From Pedobacter namyangjuensis (GTDB lineage Bacteria > Bacteroidota > Bacteroidia > Sphingobacteriales > Sphingobacteriaceae), in assembly GCF_003313325.1 (NCBI RefSeq), contig NZ_QMHQ01000004.1, positions 62,001 through 126,000 of the forward strand: a stretch of DNA of 64,000 nt, written 5' to 3'. This document shows positions 54,116-61,332 of the stretch, piece by piece; positions within the stretch are counted from its first letter, which is position 1, and the number at the start of each line of letters is the position of its first letter. The position numbers and the translations under genes were made by a program. A model generated the notes under the pieces. The model saw only the letters and a list, made by a program, of their open reading frames with translations. It did no database searches and was not told where the DNA came from.

Positions 54116-54705
54116 TATTTAAGCTTTTGTAAACTGGTCCACAAGATTTTTTTGGTCTCCTTGTCGGCACTCAAGTCGTGAAGATTTGAAGTAAAAACCA
54201 TTTTAGCATCAGCCGTTAAACTAAGCTGATTTAACGGATAATCGACGCCCAACTGTTGCGGCGAAACCCCAAACGAAAGCAAAATATCAAACTTAAAAAA
54301 CGCTTTAAGTTCATCAAGTTTTGCATCGCTGTAATTTGTATAATTTAAAACAGCAAAATCATCATTTTTAAACTGTATTGCATCAACCAAATTACGTAGC
54401 AACAAATTGCCTTCGGCAGTGCTTACTTTATTTGCTTTATCATTAACCAAAATCAAAACCCCTTTTAAGTATTTTCCTATGTAGGCAAACTTGCGTGGTT
54501 CTGCAATTGGAGCATTGGTTTTCTCCACTAGTGGAATGCTTGATATTGGCTCGGCAACAACACTTGGCGTAGCCACCGATTGGGTGTAAGAAACTGGCGT
54601 AACCGGCTTTGCATCTGCATTTTTAGTTTCATCTTTTACCAAATAAACATCATCTGTAAAAAATAAACGCAAAGCTTCGGCGTTACTAGTAAGTTGGTTA
54701 GCCAT
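54115..54705 (-). CDS. Unknown protein with possible DNA polymerase III psi (HolD)-like layout
   Basis: No named family is certain. A 196-residue cytosolic protein: a short N-terminal helix-like segment (EALRLFFTDDVYLVKDE, residues 9-25), a Pro/Ser/Val-rich linker (about 26-72), and an alpha/beta domain (73-196) with KYLKGVLILVND, a middle helix LLRNLVDAIQ, FDILLSFGV and a closing helix SADKETKKILWTSLQKLK. This order (peptide, linker, small Rossmann-like domain ending in a Trp-containing helix) resembles E. coli psi. It overlaps rdgB by one base, so the two are translated together. The psi idea is inference. Confidence 0.6.
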   Translation of the reverse strand: MANQLTSNAEALRLFFTDDVYLVKDETKNADAKPVTPVSYTQSVATPSVVAEPISSIPLVEKTNAPIAEPRKFAYIGKYLKGVLILVNDKANKVSTAEGNLLLRNLVDAIQFKNDDFAVLNYTNYSDAKLDELKAFFKFDILLSFGVSPQQLGVDYPLNQLSLTADAKMVFTSNLHDLSADKETKKILWTSLQKLK

Positions 54706-54813
54706 CCCGTTGGATTTTAATGAAATAATTTTCTGTTAAAATTAGTTAAATATCTTATTATAGCGCCTTAATTTGTTACTTTTATCCATTAAAAATTATA
54801 GCTGTTGTCTTTT

Positions 54814-55404
54814 GTGAGAAAAGTCTGTTGCATTTTTATTTCATGTTTTATTGCCCACGTTGCTTTTGCGCAAAATGTTGCCTCCGTTAATGGTAAATCT
54901 ATTAGTAGCAAAGAGTTTATGTGGGTGTATAAGAAAAACCACGGCGGTTTAACCAATGCAACTTACCAAGAACTGAGCAATTACCTAGACCTTTACATCA
55001 ATTTTAAATTAAAAGTTATAGACGCCAAAGCGGTAAATTTAGATGCCGATACCGCCTATAAAAAAGAGATTAATGGTTATGAAAGTGCGTTAAAAAAGCA
55101 GAAAAAAACTTCTCCGAAAAACGTTGATTATGATTTTATAATGAATGAGTACCGCGAAGGTGTTTTAATGTTTAACATTTCTGAAAGAAAAATCTGGAGC
55201 AAATCTCAAGAGAACGAATCGGAATTACATAACCTTTATACCAAAAACAAGAGCCAATACGCTGGCAAAAGTTATGAAGAAGCCAGAGGCGATGTAATTG
55301 CATCTTATCAAGATGAGCTGGAAACGGCGTGGATTAAAACTTTAAGAAACAAATACAGCGTAAAGATAAACCAAGATGAGCTTAGAAAGCTAGCCAAGCC
55401 ATAA
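54814..55404 (+). CDS. SurA/PpiC-like exported protein lacking a PPIase domain
   Basis: Started at GTG 54814, giving MRKVCCIFISCFIAHVAFAQ as signal peptide; a TTG three codons earlier is also in frame. The 196-residue product has the SurA-type N-terminal part (VNGKSISSKEFMWVYKKN, LDLYINFKLKVIDA) joined directly to the C-terminal helices seen in longer Bacteroidota PpiC proteins (YDFIMNEYREGVLMFNISE, IWSKSQENESEL). The parvulin domains normally between them are absent and no frameshift remnant is seen. It lies 57 bases before the full SurA-like gene. Probably an outer-membrane-protein chaperone without isomerase activity. Confidence 0.75.
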   Translation: MRKVCCIFISCFIAHVAFAQNVASVNGKSISSKEFMWVYKKNHGGLTNATYQELSNYLDLYINFKLKVIDAKAVNLDADTAYKKEINGYESALKKQKKTSPKNVDYDFIMNEYREGVLMFNISERKIWSKSQENESELHNLYTKNKSQYAGKSYEEARGDVIASYQDELETAWIKTLRNKYSVKINQDELRKLAKP

Positions 55405-55423
55405 GCCTTTGGGATAATAATAT

Positions 55424-55431
55424 TAACTTTG
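55424..55431 (+). promoter_or_regulatory. Putative -7 element (TAACTTTG) of the SurA-like gene
   Basis: TAnnTTTG match in the 57-base gap, 30 bases before the chosen ATG; the nearest TTTG upstream is too close (12 bases) for a -33 box. Confidence 0.42.
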
Positions 55432-55461
55432 CAAACGAAAATTTAAGTGAACAAGAATACA

Positions 55462-56829
55462 ATGAAGAAATTTTTATGGATGGCAAGCGCATTAATTTGC
55501 TTGTTTCTAAATGTAAACGCTCAAAAAGCCAACTTAGATAAAGTGGTTGCCGTAGTTGGAAGTAATATTATTCTACTTTCTGACTTGAATCAGCAATATG
55601 CTATTTACTTAAATCAAGGAAATCCGGCAGACGAAAAAGCTAAATGCTATTTTTTACAGCAAATGCTTGTTCAAAAATTGCTTAAGCAACAAGCAGAAAT
55701 CGATTCGATTATGGTTGAGGAAACCCAAGTTGATGATGCTTTAGATAAACGTATGCGTTACCAAATACAACGTATGGGCGGGCAAGAGCGTTTAGAGCAA
55801 TTTCTTCAAAAATCTGTATTGCAATATAAAGACGAAATGAGACCAGAAATTAAAGAAGGTCTTATTGCTGAAAAAATGCAACAGAAAATTACCGAAAATA
55901 CAAACGTTACGCCTTTAGATGTTAAAAAATACTTTGAAACCTACCACAAAGACAGTTTGCCAGATATTGGTACTGAAGTTGAAGTTGGTGAAATTGCATT
56001 GTATCCAAAACTTACTAAAGCCGAAAAACAAAAATATTACGATAAACTAGATGCTATACGTTTACGTGTTAAAAGTGGCGAAGACTTTGCTTTCTTAGCT
56101 AAAACCTATTCAGAAGATCCGGGTTCTGCATCAGAAGGTGGCGATTACGGTTTTATCGACAGAACAACCATGGTAAAAGAATTTACAGCTTGGGCGTTTA
56201 AACTTAAAGCCGGAGAAATGTCGCCAGTATTCGAAACAGATTATGGTTACCACATTGTTCAGGTTTTAGAGCGTAGAGGCGAGCAAGCACACGTTAGGCA
56301 CATTTTAATTAAACCGCAAACTACACCAGCGAGTTTAGAGCGTGTTAAAATGAAAGCAGATAGTATTTTTAAAGATATTCAAGATAAAAAATTGCCGTTC
56401 TTTACTGCCGCATCACTTTATTCGGACAACAAAGAGACACAGTATAATGGTGGTATGATGTTATATTCAGACAATCAGACTTCTAGAACAACATTTATCC
56501 CGGTTGAGAAATTAGACCCATCGGTATTTGTGGTAATAGACACCATGAAAGTTGGAACAGTTTCTAAACCTGTTTCTTTCAGCAGTGAAAAAGATGGAAA
56601 AGAAGGTTATAAAATTTTCTTATTAAAATCTAAAATTCCACCTCATAAAGGAAACTTAGAACAAGATTATCCTAAATTTAAAGAAATAGCGCAAAGCGAA
56701 AAACAAGCTAAAGTAATGAGCGAGTGGTTTCAAAAAAGAAGAGAAACTACGTATATTAGAATCGACGAAGAGTTTGAAACCTGCGATGAGATGAAGCTTT
56801 GGGTTAATAAGGATAAAGAGAAAAAATAG
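55462..56829 (+). CDS. SurA-like periplasmic peptidylprolyl isomerase
   Basis: The ATG at 55462 is preferred to a GTG five codons upstream because it gives a lysine-led signal peptide (MKKFLWMASALICLFLNVNAQ). The 455-residue protein has the SurA N-domain (LDKVVAVVGSNIILLSDLNQQ), a first parvulin domain (about 170-275; YSEDPGSASEGGDYGFI, GYHIVQVLERRG) and a second, more divergent one (HVRHILIKPQ onward). It escorts outer-membrane proteins through the periplasm. TAACTTTG at 55424-55431 may be its own promoter box. MoxR follows by three bases. Confidence 0.92.
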   Translation: MKKFLWMASALICLFLNVNAQKANLDKVVAVVGSNIILLSDLNQQYAIYLNQGNPADEKAKCYFLQQMLVQKLLKQQAEIDSIMVEETQVDDALDKRMRYQIQRMGGQERLEQFLQKSVLQYKDEMRPEIKEGLIAEKMQQKITENTNVTPLDVKKYFETYHKDSLPDIGTEVEVGEIALYPKLTKAEKQKYYDKLDAIRLRVKSGEDFAFLAKTYSEDPGSASEGGDYGFIDRTTMVKEFTAWAFKLKAGEMSPVFETDYGYHIVQVLERRGEQAHVRHILIKPQTTPASLERVKMKADSIFKDIQDKKLPFFTAASLYSDNKETQYNGGMMLYSDNQTSRTTFIPVEKLDPSVFVVIDTMKVGTVSKPVSFSSEKDGKEGYKIFLLKSKIPPHKGNLEQDYPKFKEIAQSEKQAKVMSEWFQKRRETTYIRIDEEFETCDEMKLWVNKDKEKK

Positions 56830-56832
56830 TAA

Positions 56833-57795
56833 ATGCAGTTTAACAACGAGGTAGAAGCCGTAGACGCCCTGCACCAATCTTTCAACAAAATACAAGCCGA
56901 AATTGGCAAAGTTGTAATTGGCCAGGATGAAATTATTAAATCGGTACTGATTGCTATTTTTAGCAACGGACACTGTTTATTAGTCGGCGTGCCGGGATTG
57001 GCAAAAACCTTGTTGGTACAAACCGTAGCTAGTGTATTGGATCTGAATTTCAACCGTATACAGTTTACGCCAGATTTAATGCCTAGCGATATTATAGGTG
57101 CAGAAATTTTAGGAGAAGACCGCCATTTTAAATTTATAAAAGGACCAATTTTCTCTAACATTATTTTGGCCGATGAGATTAATCGTACACCGCCGAAAAC
57201 GCAAGCTGCCTTGTTAGAGGCCATGCAAGAGAAAGCGGTTACTGCGGCAGGTTACACGCATCAACTTCCACAGCCATTTTTTGTGTTGGCTACGCAAAAC
57301 CCTATCGAGCAAGAGGGAACTTACCCCCTACCAGAAGCGCAACTAGATCGTTTCATGTTCAACATCAAGTTGGATTATCCAACTTTTGCAGATGAACTAA
57401 CCATTGTAAAAAATACTACGAGCAACCAAAAACCTACGCTCGAGAAAATAATTTCGGCTTCTGAAATACAATATTTTCAGACTTTGGTTAGAAATATTCC
57501 GGTTACAGACAATGTATTGGAATACGCCGTAAAACTAGCTGCTAAAACCCGTCCGAATACCGCTTACGCTTCTGAAGCTATCAACAACTACATTTCCTGG
57601 GGCGCTGGTCCTAGAGCATCTCAATTTTTGGTTTTAGGTGCAAAATGCCATGCTGCCATTTCCGGTAAGTATTCGCCAGATATTGAAGATGTACAAGCCG
57701 TTGCCGAAGCAATTTTACGCCATCGTATTGTGCGTAACTACAGAGCAGAAGCCGAAGGTTTGTCTGTAGAGGATATTATTAGAGGGTTGTTTTAG
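56833..57795 (+). CDS. MoxR-family AAA+ ATPase
   Basis: A 320-residue AAA+ chaperone-like ATPase. Walker A GVPGLAKT with K58-T59, Walker B IILADEINRTPPKTQAALLEA, sensor 1 ATQNPIEQEGTYPLPEAQLDRF (quoted in part: ATQNPIEQEG) and the C-terminal lid with GASPRA-type GAGPRASQ. It begins three bases after the SurA-like stop codon. MoxR genes are usually followed by DUF58 and VWA genes; here the next genes are a zinc-ribbon/HNH pair instead, so its customary partners are absent from the window. Confidence 0.94.
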   Translation: MQFNNEVEAVDALHQSFNKIQAEIGKVVIGQDEIIKSVLIAIFSNGHCLLVGVPGLAKTLLVQTVASVLDLNFNRIQFTPDLMPSDIIGAEILGEDRHFKFIKGPIFSNIILADEINRTPPKTQAALLEAMQEKAVTAAGYTHQLPQPFFVLATQNPIEQEGTYPLPEAQLDRFMFNIKLDYPTFADELTIVKNTTSNQKPTLEKIISASEIQYFQTLVRNIPVTDNVLEYAVKLAAKTRPNTAYASEAINNYISWGAGPRASQFLVLGAKCHAAISGKYSPDIEDVQAVAEAILRHRIVRNYRAEAEGLSVEDIIRGLF

Positions 57796-57879
57796 CGAAT
57801 ATAAATAATTGTAATTAATTATCTGGTCTGGCATTCTCTAAAACTAATACAGTTCGCTTATCAAGAATTATATTTCCAA

Positions 57880-58095
57880 ATGCATCAAAAAGGTCTAATG
57901 ATAAACTATTCTGAAACTTACATTTATAGTGAACAACCGACGACTTGTCCCAGGTGCGGTACGAGGTCTGAAATTATATTGAACCTTGCTCATACGACTG
58001 ATAAAACTGACATTCATCTTTGCCCTCAATTAAATTGCAACTATGAATTCGTTATGCAATATGATCGAGATTTTGATAACGGCTCGCTATTATGA
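57880..58095 (+). CDS. Small zinc-ribbon protein, unknown function
   Basis: A 71-residue protein with two cysteine pairs spaced as in a zinc ribbon: C-P-R-C-G near residue 23 and C-P-x4-C near residue 48 (LCPQLNCNYEF). An alternative ATG at 57898, preceded by AAAAAGG, would remove six residues. Its stop codon overlaps the HNH gene start as ATGA, so the two are translationally coupled. Probably a nucleic-acid or protein-binding accessory to the endonuclease. Confidence 0.65.
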   Translation: MHQKGLMINYSETYIYSEQPTTCPRCGTRSEIILNLAHTTDKTDIHLCPQLNCNYEFVMQYDRDFDNGSLL

Positions 58096-58865
58096 AAGCA
58101 GGCCAAAAATTATGGACAAGAGACGAATTAATATTGACTGTAAATTTATACTGTAAATTACCGTTTGGTAGATTACACAGCTCAAATCCAGAAGTAATTC
58201 ATCTGGCAAACCTTATAGGACGAACGCCAAATTCAGTAGCATACAAACTTGTCAATTTTGCAAGTCTTGACCCAAGTTTAAAAGCAAGAGGAATTAAGGG
58301 AGCTTCAAATGCAAGTAAATTAGATGCTGAAATTTGGAATGAATTTTTTAACAACTGGGATCTTCTACCTTTTGAAAGCGAGAAATTATTAGCAAATTTT
58401 GAACATACTACCATTGAGCAACTAAATCATATTCCTGAATTTGAATTACCAAAAGAAGGTGTAATGAGAGAACAAATTGTAAAAGTTAGAGTTAATCAAT
58501 CTTTTTTTAGAAGTTCAATATTAGCTTCTTACAATAATACTTGTTGTATTACCGGAATACAGCAACCCGAATTTTTGATTGCAGGACATATTAAACCTTG
58601 GAGCATTGATGAAAAGAATAGATTAAATCCTCAAAATGGAATTGCAATTAATGCACTTCATGATAAAGCTTTTGAAACGGGTTTGATGACAATAACAACT
58701 GATTTTAAAATTAAAATTTCGCCTGTATTATTCAAGCAAAGTAAATCAAAATCTATTGATGAATATTTTTTAAAGTTGGATAGTCAAGATATTATTTTAC
58801 CATCAAGATTTCTACCAGATATAGAATTTTTAAAATATCATAACGAATTTCGTTTTAAACACTGA
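58092..58865 (+). CDS. HNH endonuclease
   Basis: A 257-residue protein. The C-terminal HNH nuclease shows zinc cysteines C151-C152, the active-site H166 in LIAGHIKPW, N182 in NPQNG and H190 in NALHDKAF; the overall motif is that of HNH_2-type putative restriction endonucleases. The N-terminal 120 residues are helical (WTRDELILTVNLYCKLPFG, then RTPNSVAYKLVNF) and look like a target-recognition domain. The gene is richer in A and T than the flanking core genes, which together with its placement after MoxR suggests acquisition. No methyltransferase is present. Confidence 0.86.
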   Translation: MKAGQKLWTRDELILTVNLYCKLPFGRLHSSNPEVIHLANLIGRTPNSVAYKLVNFASLDPSLKARGIKGASNASKLDAEIWNEFFNNWDLLPFESEKLLANFEHTTIEQLNHIPEFELPKEGVMREQIVKVRVNQSFFRSSILASYNNTCCITGIQQPEFLIAGHIKPWSIDEKNRLNPQNGIAINALHDKAFETGLMTITTDFKIKISPVLFKQSKSKSIDEYFLKLDSQDIILPSRFLPDIEFLKYHNEFRFKH

Positions 58866-59073
58866 TCCTGCATCGAGAATACAAACCAAAAGACCGAGCT
58901 TAGTTTAAATTACAAAGCATTTATATCGATTAGCGAACACCTTTAGTTCATAATTGAAATCTTCTACAAAAGACAATAAAACATCAAGTTTAACTATTTT
59001 ACAGCTTTGATGTTTTTAAAGATTTATGACATCAAATAAGAGGCGAAAATTAAAAGCTTGAATTAGCCAACGA

Positions 59074-59787
59074 ATGAACCAAAACGATATCACCAGACTT
59101 TCTCGGTTAAGCGCTATTTTAATTCAACTACAAACAAAGCGATTAATTACCGCTACCGACTTATCGAGTAAATTTAACGTAAGTACAAGGACAATTTATC
59201 GAGATATTAAGGCTTTAGAACAAGCTGGCGTACCTGTTTTAACAGAAGAAGGCAAAGGTTATACTTTAATGGAAGGCTACAGAATACCGCCAATCATGTT
59301 TTCAGAAAGTGAAGCGAACGCTTTAATTCTGGCAGAGCAATTGGTATTGAAGAACAAAGACGCTTCTTTCGTTAAAAGTTATAGCGAAGCAATTGACAAA
59401 ATAAAAGCTGTTTTAAGGCAATCTGAAAAAGACAAAGCCAACTTACTAGTAGAAAGAACACGTTTTGAACAAAACATAAATAGGGAGAGAAATAGCAATA
59501 ACATCAGCCAGATACAACAAGCCATAACAAATCTCAATTTGCTAAACATAAATTATACAAATGAGAGTAGCCAATCGTCGAATAGATTAATTGAACCATT
59601 CGCATTAATGAGCACTACCGAAAACTGGCTTCTTATCGCATGGTGTCGTCTACGCGGAGAGTTTAGGTTTTTCCGTTTAGATAGGATTGAGAAAATTGAA
59701 ATGATGGCTGAAAAATTTAAACAGCACGATATGACTTTGCAAGAATATTTCGATAAATTTCACAAACCCAAAACACCCTTGACATAG
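59074..59787 (+). CDS. YafY-type transcriptional regulator (HTH_11 + WYL)
   Basis: A 237-residue regulator. N-terminal winged helix: LSRLSAILIQLQTKRLITA, SSKFNVSTRTIYRDIKALEQAGVPV (both quoted in part); C-terminal WYL domain with ESSQSSNRLIEPFALMSTTENWLLIAW (in part: RLIEPFALM, NWLLIAWCRLR). WYL domains sense nucleotides or small ligands. It is followed 53 bases later by a RidA-type gene and then a GyrI-like gene in the same direction, a grouping common for YafY regulators. A dyad at its 3' end may be its operator. Confidence 0.88.
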   Translation: MNQNDITRLSRLSAILIQLQTKRLITATDLSSKFNVSTRTIYRDIKALEQAGVPVLTEEGKGYTLMEGYRIPPIMFSESEANALILAEQLVLKNKDASFVKSYSEAIDKIKAVLRQSEKDKANLLVERTRFEQNINRERNSNNISQIQQAITNLNLLNINYTNESSQSSNRLIEPFALMSTTENWLLIAWCRLRGEFRFFRLDRIEKIEMMAEKFKQHDMTLQEYFDKFHKPKTPLT

Positions 59788-59798
59788 GGCTGTCGCAA
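59779..59798 (+). promoter_or_regulatory. Dyad TTGACA-TAGGGC-TGTCGCAA overlapping the end of the WYL gene
   Basis: GACA/TGTC arms lie six bases apart just before the RidA-type gene; a TACTTTTG box follows at 59807-59814 (27 bases before the RidA ATG). The position fits an operator for the WYL regulator acting on the genes behind it. Confidence 0.4.
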
Positions 59799-59840
59799 GT
59801 GCATTATACTTTTGTTATTCAACAATTAAACATAAGTAAA

Positions 59841-60233
59841 ATGCAAAAAACATCATTCGACCCTTGGGCTTGGGGAAAGCACACAAATTCGGTGCAAGCT
59901 GTAGAAGTAAAAGAGCCAAATGGCACATTGTACTGTTCTGGTCAAGCAGCTATTGATGCTAACGGTAATCCGAGCAATGCTGATATGCGAAGCCAATTAA
60001 TCCAAACTATTGCAAATTTAGAAGAGTTGATAATGACCTCCAATTATAAGTGTAGTGGCATCGTTCGACTGAATGTTTACACTACTTCAACTCAAGAATT
60101 TTTTACAACTTGCATGGATGTATATGTACCTTTCATTCAGAAACATGGAATTGAACAAGCTACTACCCTAATTGAAGTTAAAGGTCTTTTTGCGACCTTG
60201 ACAGTTGAGCTTGAAGCTACCTTTGTAAAATAA
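59841..60233 (+). CDS. RidA-family (YjgF/YER057c) protein
   Basis: ATG 59841 is chosen (a GTG at 59799 lies in the promoter region). The 130-residue protein has the RidA fold: the N-terminal WAWGKHTNSVQAVEV, a LYCSGQAAIDANGNPSNADM segment (quoted in part: CSGQAAIDANG), and a C-terminal LIEVKGLFATLTVELEATF. The classic Arg of the RidA active site (IVRLNVYTT here has R) appears present. Members remove reactive enamine/imine intermediates. Likely a metabolic or ligand-related target of the adjacent WYL regulator. Confidence 0.86.
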   Translation: MQKTSFDPWAWGKHTNSVQAVEVKEPNGTLYCSGQAAIDANGNPSNADMRSQLIQTIANLEELIMTSNYKCSGIVRLNVYTTSTQEFFTTCMDVYVPFIQKHGIEQATTLIEVKGLFATLTVELEATFVK

Positions 60234-60305
60234 AAAAAATCAGAAACCTTAAGTCTTATAGAATTGGCTTCCCAAACTATAAGACTTAATGCAAAATAAA
60301 ACCAC

Positions 60306-60755
60306 ATGAATAACTTAAAAATAATCGGAATTTCAGTCGAAACAACTAACCAAAACGGTAAAGCCATTGAAGATTTAGGAAAACTTTGGGGACGATTTTA
60401 TGCCGAAAATGTAATTGAGAAAATCCCGAATAAAATCAATGAAGAAGTTTACGCTGTTTATACCGATTACGAAAATGACTATAGAGGGAAATATACAACG
60501 ATAATTGGTATGGCAGTTTCTTCGTTAGATAAAATCCCGGATGGTTTAGTGGGAAGAGCATTTAAAGCGCAGAACTTTAAAAAATTTATTGCCAAAGGCG
60601 AAATGCCAAACGCTGTAGGCAAAACTTGGAAAGAGATTTGGGACAAAGACGCAGAGCTGAACAGAAGTTATATTTACGATTATGAAGTTTACGGTTCACG
60701 ATCTCAAAATGGTGCTAATGCAGAAGTTGATATCTATATTGGAATAATAAATTAG
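60306..60755 (+). CDS. GyrI-like / AraC effector-binding-domain protein
   Basis: A 149-residue stand-alone small-molecule-binding domain. Family marks are IGISVETTNQNGKAIEDLGKLWGRF at the start (in part: IEDLGKLWGRF), VYTDYENDY, AVGKTWKEIW and the C-terminal acidic-Tyr stretch NRSYIYDYEVYG. Such proteins sequester antibiotics or sense ligands. It lies 72 bases after the RidA gene in the regulator's cluster. Confidence 0.86.
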   Translation: MNNLKIIGISVETTNQNGKAIEDLGKLWGRFYAENVIEKIPNKINEEVYAVYTDYENDYRGKYTTIIGMAVSSLDKIPDGLVGRAFKAQNFKKFIAKGEMPNAVGKTWKEIWDKDAELNRSYIYDYEVYGSRSQNGANAEVDIYIGIIN

Positions 60756-60882
60756 GGTAACTTCATGCCAGCCTGAAAAAGCTTACCTATATCGCGAAAC
60801 AAACGCTTTTAGATTTAGCTGAATTAGCAGGGAATTGGCATAAAAATAGCATATTGACAAACAGATAAATAAATCAGATAGT

Positions 60883-61287
60883 ATGCAAGTTCTTAATAAA
60901 TATAAATTTATAGCTTTTGCCATCATCGCAATGGTGTTTGTTATTTCGTCTAGCAACAAAATAATGGCTCAAGAAAAAACGCAAATGGTACGTATTGCAA
61001 AAATAAAGGTTGATCCTTTGCAGTTAGAAAAATATAATACAGCTTTAAAAGAACAAATGACTACAGCAGTGAAGCTTGAACCTGGCGTTATAACTTATTA
61101 TGCGGTTAGCGATCAAAAAGATCCTTCCGTAATTACGATTTTAGAAATTTACGCTAGCAAGGAAGCTTACAACACGCACATAGAAACTGCTCATTTTAAA
61201 AAATATAAAGAAACCGTTAAAGATATGGTTAAGTCTTTAGAGCTTGTAGATGTTGACCTATTAGGTTTTGCTACCAAGCCAAACTAA
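60883..61287 (+). CDS. Exported ABM-domain (putative quinol monooxygenase-like) protein
   Basis: A 134-residue protein with an N-terminal signal or membrane segment (about 8-29, ending KIMAQ) and an antibiotic-biosynthesis-monooxygenase fold: MVRIAKIKVDPLQLEKYNTAL, EPGVITYYAVSDQKDPSVITILEIYAS (both in part) and AHFKKYKETVKDMV. ABM enzymes are usually cytosolic and act on quinones or heme; an exported copy is unusual. It ends in a hairpin shared with the next gene on the other strand. Confidence 0.8.
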   Translation: MQVLNKYKFIAFAIIAMVFVISSSNKIMAQEKTQMVRIAKIKVDPLQLEKYNTALKEQMTTAVKLEPGVITYYAVSDQKDPSVITILEIYASKEAYNTHIETAHFKKYKETVKDMVKSLELVDVDLLGFATKPN

Positions 61288-61301
61288 GAAATTCTATTAC
61301 G

Positions 61302-61332
61302 AAGGGTAATTGTTAATCAATTACCCTTTTTT
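61302..61332. terminator. Bidirectional hairpin terminator
   Basis: AAGGGTAATTG pairs perfectly with CAATTACCCTT around a 5-base loop, with T run on the plus side. The stop codon of the converging glycerophosphodiesterase-like gene lies within the loop/stem. Confidence 0.84.

Noticed and set aside
54814..55404. Frameshifted remnant of a full-length PpiC
   Set aside because: The frame is continuous, with no parvulin fragments in other frames nearby, so a compact gene is the better reading.
56656..57224. Overlapping minus-strand open frames of 105 and 164 codons
   Set aside because: Antisense to the SurA-like and MoxR genes, with no protein-like features.
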